The position numbers and the translations under genes were made by a program. From Ignavibacteria bacterium (GTDB lineage Bacteria > Bacteroidota > Ignavibacteria > Kapaibacteriales > UBA4661): a stretch of 64,000 nucleotides of DNA. The stretch's first letter is position 1; each line of letters starts with the position of its first letter. The stretch spans positions 62,001-126,000 of the forward strand of contig CANHDJ010000003.1 in the NCBI GenBank assembly GCA_947459425.1, given 5' to 3'. Shown here in pieces: positions 1-8,852 of this stretch. The notes below the pieces were generated by a model, which was not told the DNA's origin, searched no databases, and saw only the letters and a list, made by a program, of their open reading frames with translations.

Positions 1-719
1 GCGTGGCAATTTCCAAAGCAACCCGCCCAACACCTGAAGTACCCGATCCGGCAGTAGGTGATTTATACGGTTTGGATTTTCGCCGTGATGCTCAAGGACG
101 TGTGATTGTTGGCGCAGACGGCTTCCCTACGGTCAATGTTGGTCGCCAAGTACGTGTCGGTAACGCACTTCCTGATTGGCAAGGCGGCATTACCAATACG
201 TTCTCGTGGAATGGACTTTCGCTTTCATTCTTGCTGGAGTTCCGTCAAGGCGGCATCGTGCATGACATGGCAGAGCGTAATCGCTTCCGCAACGGCATCA
301 GTGCTTGGACGGAGCCACGTTTCCAAAACATGGTCTTTCGTGGTGTGAACGAAGCAGGTGAAACAAATACAACGCCTGTACTCTGGACACAAACCGGTAT
401 CAATACGACAAATCTGCTCTATCGCAGCTTTGGGCGCGTGATTGATGCGTACCCGTTCAACTTCCAAGACGCTTCATGGATTCGTCTGCGCAACGTTTCG
501 CTGACCTATAATTTTCCTCGCGCTCTTCTTGGCGACGATAGCTTTATCAAAGCCTTCCGCGTAACCTTGACAGGCAATAACCTTTGGGTAACAACACCGT
601 TCTACGGTTTTGATCCCGACAACCTTGCATTTGGCGCGGGCAGTAACAACGTGGGTTTTGTTGGTCGTAATACTCCCGCAACCCGCAGTTATGCGTTTGG
701 TATCAGCTTGACCTTCTAA
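1..719 (+). CDS. SusC/RagA-type TonB-dependent outer-membrane receptor, C-terminal part
   Basis: The frame is open from the left window edge, so this is only the last ~239 residues of a much larger protein (SusC proteins are usually ~1,000 residues). It ends in the alternating aromatic/polar strands of an outer-membrane beta-barrel and finishes ...GISLTF, with the terminal Phe that outer-membrane proteins use for BAM-dependent insertion. The stretch around WIRLRNVSLTYNFP is typical of the last strands of SusC barrels. Directly downstream is a SusD-like lipoprotein, the usual partner forming the lid of the SusCD importer for glycans or peptides. The substrate cannot be told from this fragment. 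The plug domain, TonB box and signal peptide lie outside the window. Confidence 0.88.
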   Translation, partial: VAISKATRPTPEVPDPAVGDLYGLDFRRDAQGRVIVGADGFPTVNVGRQVRVGNALPDWQGGITNTFSWNGLSLSFLLEFRQGGIVHDMAERNRFRNGISAWTEPRFQNMVFRGVNEAGETNTTPVLWTQTGINTTNLLYRSFGRVIDAYPFNFQDASWIRLRNVSLTYNFPRALLGDDSFIKAFRVTLTGNNLWVTTPFYGFDPDNLAFGAGSNNVGFVGRNTPATRSYAFGISLTF

Positions 720-769
720 GGTCGGCTTCACAGCTACTTTTGTTTATCATTCAAATTTTGTAAAATCTC

Positions 770-2353
770 ATGAATACGTTCAAACGTTCTTTTCTTGCTT
801 CTGGCATCGTTGGCTTTGGTTGGCGAAAAGCGGCAATGGCTCTCCGAGCAGTAGCTCTGGGAGCAGTCGTGAGCATGACGTTCAGTGCTTGCGAAAGCTA
901 CGTCGGCGGCAATGTGAATGTCGATCCCACGCGCCCCGCGCCCTCGCAAGTTACGATTCAGTCACTCCTTCCGAGTACGATTCTTTTTACGGCAAACAGT
1001 CAATATCGTGTCGCATTTCTGGCAAGCCAATGGTCGCAGCAGACCGCTTGGCAACAGGCAGGTGGCGTTGATTCGCACATCACAAGCGGCGACGGCTCTA
1101 ATTCTGCATGGTCAAGTATTTATCTTGATGCACTCACAACGCTTTCTCGCGCTTCGCTTCTTGCGCGTGATACCGTCGTTCAAGCACCGCACTATCGAGC
1201 TATTTTCAATATTTTGCAAGCCGTCAATCTTAGCTACGCAACCGATTTTTGGGAAAATGCTCCATTTTCGCAAGCATTTCAAGGGCAAGCAAATTTCACA
1301 CCTTCCTACGATACGCAACAGCAACTGTACGCACGTATGGACGCGCTTTTGCGTGAGGCGGTAACGCTTTTGGAAGGCAATCCGCGCCCTGTACCGATAA
1401 GCCCTGTTCCTGGTAATGATGATCTCGTTTTTCGGGGCGGCACGGTAGGTTCCGACCGTTGGCGCAGAGTGGCAAACACACTACTTGCGCGAAATGCAAT
1501 CCATCTGACGGCAAAAGGCTCTCGCCAAGCGGCAACGAATGCGTTGACGGCGCTCCGCGCTGGTTCTTTGCGGAGTAATGCAGATGATTTCGATGTTCCA
1601 TTTGCGGCGGCTGCTGTTCCCAGTTTGCTGTTGCAAAATGCGAACGAGACCGTGCAAGGACGCATTTTCACCATTTTGTTCTCGGATTATTATCTGTCAT
1701 CAATGGTTGCTATGAACGACCCGCGTTTGCCGCTCATCGCACGTGGAACTCCCAGTACGAACAGCGACCAGCTTTTGACGACCTTTATCGGTGCGGTCAA
1801 TGGCAACGGGACGACCACTATGGGCAGAACGGCAAATGCGTATATCACACCGCTGTCGTGGTATCCCTCCAACCCGCTTCAAATCTTGACGTTTGCTGAA
1901 TCGAAATTTATCGAAGCAGAAGCGCTCTTTTTGGAAGCGGGCGGTACTCCGACATCGCTTGGCGCTCCAGCAACAGCACGGGCGGCACTTGTGGACGGTA
2001 TTCGGGCAAACATGACAAAAATGGGCGTTCCAGTGGCAACGATTGACACGTATTTGCGTCAAATCCCGCCTGCCGACAGTGTGCGTCTCAGTACGATTAT
2101 GATGGAAAAATTCAAAACTATCTTCCTGAATCCTGAAGTTTGGGTAGATATGCGCCGCTATGACAACAGCCCGAATGTTTTCCCGAACTTGCGTTTGCCT
2201 CTGGGACATAACCCCGATTTGCAAGGACGCTGGATTCAACGGGCAATTTATCCGACAAGCGAGCAGACACGCAATGCTCAGGCCTTCCGTGCGAATTGGA
2301 CAGGCACAAATGCTGCCTATGCTGCCGAGAAGATGTGGAGAGACCGCCCGTAG
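770..2353 (+). CDS. SusD/RagB-family surface nutrient-binding lipoprotein
   Basis: A 527-residue protein with a long N-terminal hydrophobic segment ending in a lipobox (FSAC, lipidated Cys 41), so it should be anchored in the outer membrane. The C-terminal third has the SusD signature FAESKFIEAEALFLEAGG and the helix IMMEKFKTIFLNPEVWVDMRR, most like the second SusD group (SusD-like_2). In the family it binds substrate outside the cell and hands it to the SusC pore, here encoded 50 bp upstream. The start at 770 gives an unusually long pre-lipobox segment; an internal ATG at 836 would give a more ordinary 19-residue signal, and neither has a Shine-Dalgarno motif. The substrate is unknown. Confidence 0.88.
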   Translation: MNTFKRSFLASGIVGFGWRKAAMALRAVALGAVVSMTFSACESYVGGNVNVDPTRPAPSQVTIQSLLPSTILFTANSQYRVAFLASQWSQQTAWQQAGGVDSHITSGDGSNSAWSSIYLDALTTLSRASLLARDTVVQAPHYRAIFNILQAVNLSYATDFWENAPFSQAFQGQANFTPSYDTQQQLYARMDALLREAVTLLEGNPRPVPISPVPGNDDLVFRGGTVGSDRWRRVANTLLARNAIHLTAKGSRQAATNALTALRAGSLRSNADDFDVPFAAAAVPSLLLQNANETVQGRIFTILFSDYYLSSMVAMNDPRLPLIARGTPSTNSDQLLTTFIGAVNGNGTTTMGRTANAYITPLSWYPSNPLQILTFAESKFIEAEALFLEAGGTPTSLGAPATARAALVDGIRANMTKMGVPVATIDTYLRQIPPADSVRLSTIMMEKFKTIFLNPEVWVDMRRYDNSPNVFPNLRLPLGHNPDLQGRWIQRAIYPTSEQTRNAQAFRANWTGTNAAYAAEKMWRDRP

Positions 2354-2416
2354 TATTCGGTTCGCATCGGTATTTTCAATTACCATTTTTTGAATTTCTC
2401 TTGTATTCTAATAACC

Positions 2417-2917
2417 ATGAAACGTTTTTCAAATCTTTTTATCGTCGGTGTGTTTAGCTTGATTGTCGGCTCTACGCTGCTCAATTCTTGTTATGCACCG
2501 AATAATCCTTGGAATGGCGTGGTCGATATTGGCGGTCCGGTGGCGATTGTACGGACATTCAACGTCGTGAACCCCGCAACCAACGCGCTGGCAAGCGCTG
2601 TAACCGTAGCGGCGGGAACACAACTGACCTTTACAACCGTCTATTCCACGTTAGAAGCCCCTGTTACGGCGGTGAATTTGTACACACAAGTTGGCTCAAC
2701 ACGTACACGAGTTGCGAATGCCGCCGTAAACGTCAGCCCGTCGCCAAACCGTGTTACGCAAAACCTCACCTATACTATCCCGGCGACAGCAGCCGTCGGC
2801 TCACGGATAGTGCTGGTAAGTGGCGTTGTCACCGCAGGCGGTGAATCATGGTCGGGAACAGGCATATCGGCAAGTGGTACGCCACCAGCCGGGACCGTTG
2901 CTATTACGGTTCGCTAA
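2417..2917 (+). CDS. Small secreted lipoprotein of the SusCD locus
   Basis: A 166-residue protein starting MKRFSNLFIV with a lipobox LLNSC (Cys 25). An in-frame ATG at 2390 would add nine residues, but the chosen start gives a standard lysine/arginine-led signal peptide. The rest is rich in Val, Thr and Ala with alternating short hydrophobic strands, as in an Ig-like beta-sandwich; no catalytic motif is visible. It lies 63 bp after the SusD gene and is followed by a strong hairpin, so it is probably the last gene of the SusCD operon. Many SusCD operons carry an extra surface lipoprotein of this kind (SusE/F-like), but I do not recognise the family. Confidence 0.72.
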   Translation: MKRFSNLFIVGVFSLIVGSTLLNSCYAPNNPWNGVVDIGGPVAIVRTFNVVNPATNALASAVTVAAGTQLTFTTVYSTLEAPVTAVNLYTQVGSTRTRVANAAVNVSPSPNRVTQNLTYTIPATAAVGSRIVLVSGVVTAGGESWSGTGISASGTPPAGTVAITVR

Positions 2918-2940
2918 ATAGCGTCGCATGGCAAAAACAG

Positions 2941-2976
2941 AACCGCCGCTTGAAACCAAGATTTCAAGCGGCGGTT
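2941..2976 (+). terminator. Rho-independent-like terminator after the SusCD operon
   Basis: A perfect 15-bp stem (2941-2955 pairs with 2962-2976) with a 6-nt loop, followed by the T-rich TGCGTTTTGT. It lies 23 bp after the lipoprotein stop codon. Confidence 0.8.
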
Positions 2977-3030
2977 TGCGTTTTGTATTGTTCTTGTAGC
3001 CGTTATTCGTATTTTGAGCATGAAATTCTT

Positions 3031-3295
3031 GGTTCTAAATGATTTTATACCAAATTGAGTTAATCATTGTGCATAACATTGGGCTGAAGTGCCTTGTTTA
3101 CTCAATTATCATGCACAATGCTCGACTTAAATTGGTATTAGTTGGAAAAGTTTGTCATGCTGGGGCGCAGGTCGGCATCCATTAGAAGCGCATAGAACCA
3201 CACTTTTCGATATAGATACCGACCTGCGTCGGTATGACAGAATGGTACTTTTACCATTTTCAAGAGCTGTTTTCCAACTAAAATCATGTTGAACC
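3031..3295. mobile_element. MITE-like element 1 (non-coding, terminal inverted repeats)
   Basis: Both ends carry the inverted repeat GGTTC...ATGATTTTAGTTGGAAAA. The right arm is 3270-3295. The left arm is 3031-3047 continued at 3141-3149, because another small element (3048-3137) interrupts it. When that insertion is removed the arms match at 24 of 26 positions. The same terminus occurs at 20699-20723. Inside is a further imperfect palindrome (around 3155-3180 against 3216-3240). There is no reading frame for a transposase, so any mobility would need an enzyme encoded elsewhere. It ends 2 bp before the stop codon of the minus-strand gene at 3298. Confidence 0.65.
3045..3140. mobile_element. 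90-bp inverted-repeat element nested in MITE-like element 1
   Basis: The element occupies 3048-3137 and is flanked by direct TTA repeats at 3045-3047 and 3138-3140, read as a 3-bp target-site duplication. Its ends are TACCAAATTG... and ...AATTGGTA; 23 of 28 positions pair between 3047-3074 and 3111-3138. Removing it plus one TTA restores the sequence GATTTTAGTTGG of the host element's terminal repeat. Confidence 0.62.
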
Positions 3296-3297
3296 TC

Positions 3298-4212
3298 TCA
3301 ATTCCTCTTCACTGTCTGACTCGAATACGTGCTTTCAAAGATTTTATCGGCGTTGGCAGCCTCGAATCCTTCGCGGCGCTGTTCGCGCTTGAGTTGCGGG
3401 TAGGGGATATGCGAAAATTCATCCAACGGTCGGCGCTCGGCAAATTCCACGTAGGAGCCGGAAATGGTCTGCTTCTCGCCCCCAGCAAATTCCACTTCAA
3501 TCATTTCCGCGACGGTCGAACTTTGAATGAGTTTCCCGTCTGGACTTGCTTTTGCTTTCCCGCCGGAATCATTCAATTTGAAACCGCTCCGTTCCAAAAA
3601 CGCATTAAAATCCTGAATGGTATTGTAACCATCGGGCAGATTGTGTATGGTCACAGTGAAATGGTTCAGGTAATAGCGGTTGTAAACCACCCATGCCGCA
3701 TACTCACTTTCTTCGGCAAGCCTCTTGTAATCAGCATACGAAGGAGTGCGCCAAAGCGGGCGGTGCAAGAATGCATCTATCTCTGCACCATTGTCAAGGT
3801 CAATATCATCAACGGGGTCGGATTTCACTTCGTCGGTATAAGACGTAATGATACGCTGCGCTTCATCTGATAAATCCTTGATGCGCAATTCACTCACGAA
3901 AATTCGCGGATAATGTGGCTCCGGCGGCGCATACCAATAAGCGTCCAATTTCTTGGCAGCGAAGAAAAATGGGTCGCGTTTTTGGTAGCCTAAATGCAGA
4001 AATATTTTCTCAAACGATTTGATACCAAGCTGCGGAACACCCATTGTGCGAAAAGCAATGTGGTCGTTTTCTATCTCATCGCTACTTTTGATGAGACCTT
4101 CTTTTATCATTGCGTTTGTCACGCCTTGCACGTCGGGTACGCGCTCTTGATAGCGGCGCATCAACCCTGAAAGCATAATATCCAGCGTTGTTGTGGCAGT
4201 TGTTGAAGTCAT
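3298..4212 (-). CDS. hglS: DUF1338-family 2-oxoadipate dioxygenase/decarboxylase-like enzyme (HglS-like)
   Basis: A 304-residue protein of the DUF1338 family. Characterised members (HglS of Pseudomonas putida) are Fe(II) oxygenases that convert 2-oxoadipate to D-2-hydroxyglutarate in lysine breakdown. The signature HIAFRT is present: His 51 and Arg 55 have the same H-x3-R spacing as the metal-binding His and substrate-binding Arg of HglS. A second His cluster (HFTVTIH) and a Glu in YVEFAER are candidates for the other two metal ligands. It is shorter than the ~460-residue proteobacterial enzyme, as is common for the short form of the family. No lysine-catabolic genes are adjacent. The substrate is inferred from the family only. 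Confidence 0.72.
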   Translation of the reverse strand: MTSTTATTTLDIMLSGLMRRYQERVPDVQGVTNAMIKEGLIKSSDEIENDHIAFRTMGVPQLGIKSFEKIFLHLGYQKRDPFFFAAKKLDAYWYAPPEPHYPRIFVSELRIKDLSDEAQRIITSYTDEVKSDPVDDIDLDNGAEIDAFLHRPLWRTPSYADYKRLAEESEYAAWVVYNRYYLNHFTVTIHNLPDGYNTIQDFNAFLERSGFKLNDSGGKAKASPDGKLIQSSTVAEMIEVEFAGGEKQTISGSYVEFAERRPLDEFSHIPYPQLKREQRREGFEAANADKIFESTYSSQTVKRN

Positions 4213-4297
4213 AATGGTTGGTCAAAAATATTGTTAAAAGTGGAATGAAGGATTGAGCTGTCAATGAGGAAAAACAATGATTGTCGAAAGTGCGGCT

Positions 4298-4416
4298 CCG
4301 TCGGGCGGCTTCTTCGCCGTCCGGCGGATTCTCGGATACTTCTCGCGGTTGGCAATGTAGACCGACGCGGAACCCGCCCGACGGCAGCGTACTCGCACTC
4401 CTCAGCCGCCGGACGG
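4298..4416. repeat. GC-rich intergenic repeat with four palindromic arms
   Basis: Four 11-bp arms occur in one intergenic gap: CCGTCGGGCGG (4298-4308), CCGTCCGGCGG (4317-4327), CCGCCCGACGG (4374-4384) and CCGCCGGACGG (4406-4416). Arms 1/3 and 2/4 are exact reverse complements. Because arms 1 and 2 differ by one base, they can pair either nested or interleaved. The stretch is much richer in G+C than its surroundings and has no gene. It lies between the stop of the gene starting at 5700 and the start of the gene at 4212, so it may be an mRNA-level structure or a dispersed repeat. Confidence 0.6.
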
Positions 4417-4440
4417 GAAGAGTTCGGACTTCTTCAAGTA

Positions 4441-5700
4441 TCACTTTTCCATCGGACTATTCCACGCCCGAATCCAGGCATCATCCGGCAAAAAATACGT
4501 CACAATGCCGAGTGTCGGCAACGAACAGCATAATATCATCATTGAATGAATTCCGATTTTATCGGCTAACCAACCAAGGGCAATGGAACCAAGAGCCGCC
4601 AAACCGAATGCCAGACCGAACATTAAGCCCGATACCATGCCCGTTCTGCCAGGCATAAGGTCGAACATATAAATCAAGGCAACCGTGAAGCCCGTTAAAA
4701 TAGCAAAACCCGACCCCGCAACCAAAATATATGAAATTATGCCGTTCTGAGCAGCGCTGGTAAAGGGTAAAAATAGCGCAAAGGGCGCACAGCCAAGCGT
4801 GGAGAATGCCAGAGTATTTTTCTTGCCAAAGCGATCCGCAAAAAAGCCCCCAAACAGCGTCCCGACTGCCCCAGCGAAGAGAAAAACAAATGTATGAGCC
4901 TGTGCAATTCCCAGCGACGCGCCAAAATGCTGTATTTGAAACAACGAGTAAAAATTACCCATCCCCGCCACAAACCACGCCCGAAGAAATGCGAGAAAAA
5001 ATACCAGCACAGCGGCAATGCGAATGATACGGGCTTGCGCGGCAGTGCGCCGTACTCGTGCTGCAAGCGTCCGCTTTCGCAACGTGGGAATATGCGCCTT
5101 ATACCATGATGCAATCCTGAACAGCACAATAAGTGCCACCGCCGCCACGCCGACAAACCACACCGCACCAAACTGACCCATCGGGGCAAATATCAATACC
5201 GTCATAAGCGGCGCGAAGGACGTTCCCATATTCCCGCCAACTTGAAAGAGCGACTGCCCCAAGCCCTGCCGCGTCCCCGAAGCAAGCAAGACAATACGCG
5301 ATGCCTCGGGATGAAATACCGCCGAACCAAGCCCGACCAACATTACGGCAAGAATAATCATCCCAAATGCTGACGAGACCGCCAATAACCCCATTCCAGC
5401 CAACGTACAACTCATACCCACAAGGAGTAAGTATGGTTGAGGCTTGCGATCGGTATACCACCCCACAAGCGGCTGCATTACTGATGCCGTCATGCTGTTT
5501 GCGAAAGCAATAAAACCAAGTTCGGTATAGCTAAGGTGTAAAGACTGCTGTACAATAGGGAACATAGCAGGAACAACAGCCTGCATAATATCATTCAGCA
5601 AATGAACAATACTAATCCCCAATAAAATTGGAATAACAATTAAAGATGCCGACGGTGAGGAGGTATCAGAGACAATGGGCTGGTGAGATGAAGGTTTCAT
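4441..5700 (-). CDS. fsr: MFS efflux permease, fosmidomycin-resistance (Fsr) type
   Basis: A 419-residue integral membrane protein with about 12 hydrophobic segments and the major-facilitator loop between TM2 and TM3 (GWYTDRKPQP). The N-terminal HLLNDIMQAVVPAMFPI and the FHPEASR motif after TM4 are characteristic of the Fsr family, which exports fosmidomycin and related small molecules. The length matches the family (~400). The frame ends with a short hydrophilic tail at the GC-rich repeat. It lies 27 bp after the FkbM methyltransferase gene on the same strand and could share its transcript. The actual substrate cannot be predicted. Confidence 0.78.
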   Translation of the reverse strand: MKPSSHQPIVSDTSSPSASLIVIPILLGISIVHLLNDIMQAVVPAMFPIVQQSLHLSYTELGFIAFANSMTASVMQPLVGWYTDRKPQPYLLLVGMSCTLAGMGLLAVSSAFGMIILAVMLVGLGSAVFHPEASRIVLLASGTRQGLGQSLFQVGGNMGTSFAPLMTVLIFAPMGQFGAVWFVGVAAVALIVLFRIASWYKAHIPTLRKRTLAARVRRTAAQARIIRIAAVLVFFLAFLRAWFVAGMGNFYSLFQIQHFGASLGIAQAHTFVFLFAGAVGTLFGGFFADRFGKKNTLAFSTLGCAPFALFLPFTSAAQNGIISYILVAGSGFAILTGFTVALIYMFDLMPGRTGMVSGLMFGLAFGLAALGSIALGWLADKIGIHSMMILCCSLPTLGIVTYFLPDDAWIRAWNSPMEK

Positions 5701-5727
5701 ACAAGCGCAAAAAAGCTCATTGCTGAG

Positions 5728-6483
5728 TTATAGCCGTTGCCATCCTAAGCGTTCGGCAACGGCAATTTTGGTACTTTCATGTGGGAAATATACTTTATTG
5801 ATTTCCCCTGAAGCAGCGCGAAACGCTACATAATTTTCAAAGGCAATATGTGGATCATTGTAAGCAACCTCCGCTTGAATGATAGGGCGAAAGCGGGCAA
5901 TAGATTTTTGTGCTCCTTGAAGAACAGCCGTTTCCGCACCTTCAACATCAATTTTCATGTAATCCAGCCTTTCCACACCTTCCCAACGCAAGAGATCATC
6001 AATCGCCACAACCAGCACCGTTAGGCTATCTGCGGAGTTATCATGCCGGAGAAGGCTGAATGTATGAGGCGTTCCGGCATTAAGCCAAAAGGAAGCTGTG
6101 CCAGTTTCCGCGCCAGCACAGACGTTCCGAAGCCGCACATTGTGGAACGTATTTGCCCGAATGCTATGATAGAGCGTTGCCAACACATCGGGAAACGGCT
6201 CTAATGCAATAACGAAGCCTTTTCCTTGGCTGTAATGCTTTGCGGCTTTGAGGCTGTAAATTCCCGTGTTTGCGCCAATGTCCAGAAATACACCGTCAGT
6301 ATCTAAAAACTGCTCTAAATGCGTAAACTCCGGTTCAATTTCTTCCCGCAAAACATAGATGCCACGCCCGCCAAAACCAGTACGATTTTTTCCATAGATC
6401 ACTGCGCCATTCGCCAATGTCGTTTTGAGAAGAGACTCGCGTGGAGACAGTGCCACACGGACTTTGCGGAGAAATTGCATCAT
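5728..6483 (-). CDS. FkbM-family SAM-dependent methyltransferase
   Basis: A 251-residue methyltransferase. The SAM-binding motif I DIGANTGIY is at about residues 68-76, an acidic motif (ALEPFP) follows, and the family hallmark YMKIDVEGAE is in the second half. FkbM proteins O-methylate polyketides, glycans or lipids; the acceptor here is unknown. It follows another methyltransferase gene by 51 bp on the same strand, which suggests both act on a common pathway, possibly surface glycan or lipid modification. Confidence 0.85.
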   Translation of the reverse strand: MMQFLRKVRVALSPRESLLKTTLANGAVIYGKNRTGFGGRGIYVLREEIEPEFTHLEQFLDTDGVFLDIGANTGIYSLKAAKHYSQGKGFVIALEPFPDVLATLYHSIRANTFHNVRLRNVCAGAETGTASFWLNAGTPHTFSLLRHDNSADSLTVLVVAIDDLLRWEGVERLDYMKIDVEGAETAVLQGAQKSIARFRPIIQAEVAYNDPHIAFENYVAFRAASGEINKVYFPHESTKIAVAERLGWQRL

Positions 6484-6534
6484 AATGTTTCATCATAAAC
6501 TGACAGGGCAGCCCGTCACCACTATTTTGAGACG

Positions 6535-7359
6535 TTACACTCGTGGATTAGACATGACAAGGACAGACATCCAAGCAAAACGGCGCGTAAACGGAAGTAT
6601 TTTAAATAGTATTTTATCAATACCTTCGGCTACACTGAGCATTTTGGGAAATACTTTCCAACGTCGAAATGGTGTCAGTGCCAACGGTAAAAACGTAAAA
6701 TATTCCACAGCGACATTGCGAAAAATATTGTTTGCCAATGCAATGTCACGCATCACAAACGGGTGTTCATCGGGAGTACGCAGACTCGGTGTCATGCGTC
6801 GATAGATATTGATAAGGGGATTCATACCCAATGGCTCTCGAAAGACCGCAATCCCATCCGGGCGGAGAATGCGTGCGATTTGCCGATATGCCTGCTCGGT
6901 ATCAAGATGGTGCAAAATGGCATTTCCATAGCAAACGTCAAAACTCTTCGGTGGAAAGGTGAGATCTTCAGCGTTCATCACATAATATTCGGTTAATTTC
7001 TCAGCATGATGCTCCGAAGCAACCTCTTTAGCTTTACGAATGGCGGTGTCGGAAAGATCAATGCCTGTGACGTGCGCAGCGCCATTTGCGAGTGTTGTCA
7101 ATGTCCAGCCGCTCGGACCACATCCATATTCTAACGCTTTTTTTCCTTGGCAAACACGAGAAAGGATAGTATGAAAATATTCCTCACTTGCGCGAGCGGT
7201 ATCATAATACTTTAATACTACTTGCCGCTCATTTTCATCATAATCTTTTTCAAAAATATGATCGTGAAATGCCTTCTCGCGTTGAAGAATCTCATCTCGG
7301 TTGTTCTGATTAGTATGCATAGGGTATAATCGTGAAAAGAGTGCCTTAACTTTAGCCAT
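6535..7359 (-). CDS. Class I SAM-dependent methyltransferase (Methyltransf_11 type)
   Basis: A 274-residue protein with the Rossmann SAM motif LEYGCGPSG at about residues 76-84, the motif II Asp in VTGIDLS, and a motif IV-like stretch DVCYGNAILHHLD. The C-terminal part is rich in basic and aromatic residues and may bind the acceptor or a membrane. Its start overlaps the end of gatB by 8 bp, so translation is likely coupled. Small-molecule, lipid or quinone methylation are all possible; nothing in the sequence decides. Confidence 0.82.
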   Translation of the reverse strand: MAKVKALFSRLYPMHTNQNNRDEILQREKAFHDHIFEKDYDENERQVVLKYYDTARASEEYFHTILSRVCQGKKALEYGCGPSGWTLTTLANGAAHVTGIDLSDTAIRKAKEVASEHHAEKLTEYYVMNAEDLTFPPKSFDVCYGNAILHHLDTEQAYRQIARILRPDGIAVFREPLGMNPLINIYRRMTPSLRTPDEHPFVMRDIALANNIFRNVAVEYFTFLPLALTPFRRWKVFPKMLSVAEGIDKILFKILPFTRRFAWMSVLVMSNPRV

Positions 7360-8812
7360 TCAAACGATCTTGCAGAATTTGTGTGACCACTTTCGGATTT
7401 GCCTTACCTTTGGTTTCTTTGAGTGCTTGCCCAACGAAAAAGCCCATGAGATTGGTTTTGCCGCTTCGGTAGCGCGTTACTTCGTCGGGGTTTTCGCTCA
7501 AAATACGTTCAACAATCTCGACAATCAACGATGTATCGGAAACCTGCGCCAAGCCCTTTTCCTCCACAACCTTCTTTGGTGCTTTGCCAGCAAGAATATC
7601 GGGGAAAATTTCTTTGGCAATTTTAGAACTGATAGCGTCCGAAGCAAATAAATCCACCAACTCCGCGATATGCTGCGGTGCAAGATTCAATTCTTGGATC
7701 GTGATTTTACGCTCGCCTAAAATCCGCATTACTTCGGTCATCACCCAATTACTCACCAATTTATAGCGGTCTTTTGAGCGCTCCGACAGATGGGAACACG
7801 CATCCTCGAAAAATTGCGCCAAGGCTTGCTCTTGCGTTAGTACGCTTGCATCATAGCCGGGAAGCCCATACTCTGCAACAAAACGGCGTTTTCGGTCGAA
7901 AGCAAGTTCGGGAAGCGATGCACGAACAGACTCCAACCATGCGGAACTCACGCGAATCGGTGGCAAATCAGGTTCGGGGAAATAGCGATAATCATGCGCC
8001 AGTTCTTTGCTGCGCTGCGATTTTGTCGTTTGGGAATTAGCATCCCAGCCGCGTGTTTCCTGCACAATCACGCCACCTGCCTCGACAACTTCAATTTGGC
8101 GCTTAATTTCATATTCAATAGCTTTTTCGACATTGCGGAAGCTATTCATATTTTTTACTTCGGTCTTTGTTCCAAGTTTTGTTTCACCGACAGGACGAAT
8201 GGAAATATTCGCGTCGCATCGTAAGGATCCTTCCTCCATATTGCCGTCACAAATTCCCAAGTACAGAAGGATTTGGCGAATTTGCATAAGGTATGCTGCT
8301 GCTTCCTGTGCCGAACGGATGTCTGGCTCACTCACAATCTCAATAAGCGGAACACCAGCGCGATTAAGGTCAACAAGCGTATCAATATCAAGGTCGTGAA
8401 TAGATTTTCCGGCATCTTCTTCGATGTGGATGCGGGTGATACCAATGCGTTTTGTGACAGTTCCGTCGCCCTTGGGGTCAAGTTCCACATCCAAAAAGCC
8501 TTCGTAGCAAATTGGTTCATCGAACTGCGAAATTTGATACCCTTTCGGAAGGTCGGGGTAAAAATAATGCTTCCGTGCAAACAGCGATACAGGACGAATC
8601 TTTGAATGCGTTGCCAAGCCCATTTTTAGCGTGTATTCCACTACTTGCTTGTTCAGCACAGGAAGTACGCCCGGATGCCCCAAGGAAACGGGTGAAATGT
8701 TGGTATTCGGCGGCTCCCCAAACGTCGTCGGGTCAGCACAAAAAATCTTGCTTTGGGTCAAAAGTTGCGCATGAACTTCAAGACCGATAACGGCTTCGTA
8801 CTGTGTAGGCAT
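7352..8812 (-). CDS. gatB: Asp-tRNA(Asn)/Glu-tRNA(Gln) amidotransferase subunit B
   Basis: A 486-residue protein, the normal GatB length. The N-terminal signature YEAVIGLEVHAQLLT, the metal- and ammonia-channel region, and the C-terminal YqeY-like tail (GFFVGQALKETKGKANP) are all present. GatB, with GatA and GatC, converts misacylated Glu-tRNA(Gln) and/or Asp-tRNA(Asn) to the correct amides in the cytoplasm. gatA and gatC are not in the window, so the complex is not encoded as one operon here. The gene lies 40 bp after the histidine kinase gene and overlaps the methyltransferase gene that follows. Confidence 0.97.
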   Translation of the reverse strand: MPTQYEAVIGLEVHAQLLTQSKIFCADPTTFGEPPNTNISPVSLGHPGVLPVLNKQVVEYTLKMGLATHSKIRPVSLFARKHYFYPDLPKGYQISQFDEPICYEGFLDVELDPKGDGTVTKRIGITRIHIEEDAGKSIHDLDIDTLVDLNRAGVPLIEIVSEPDIRSAQEAAAYLMQIRQILLYLGICDGNMEEGSLRCDANISIRPVGETKLGTKTEVKNMNSFRNVEKAIEYEIKRQIEVVEAGGVIVQETRGWDANSQTTKSQRSKELAHDYRYFPEPDLPPIRVSSAWLESVRASLPELAFDRKRRFVAEYGLPGYDASVLTQEQALAQFFEDACSHLSERSKDRYKLVSNWVMTEVMRILGERKITIQELNLAPQHIAELVDLFASDAISSKIAKEIFPDILAGKAPKKVVEEKGLAQVSDTSLIVEIVERILSENPDEVTRYRSGKTNLMGFFVGQALKETKGKANPKVVTQILQDRLNG

Positions 8813-8852
8813 GAGTCTTGGATTGATTGGTCAGTGGTTGATTGGTCATTCG

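Noticed and set aside
3031-3295. Insertion sequence with transposase
   Set aside because: No open frame of useful length lies between the inverted repeats; called a MITE-like element instead.
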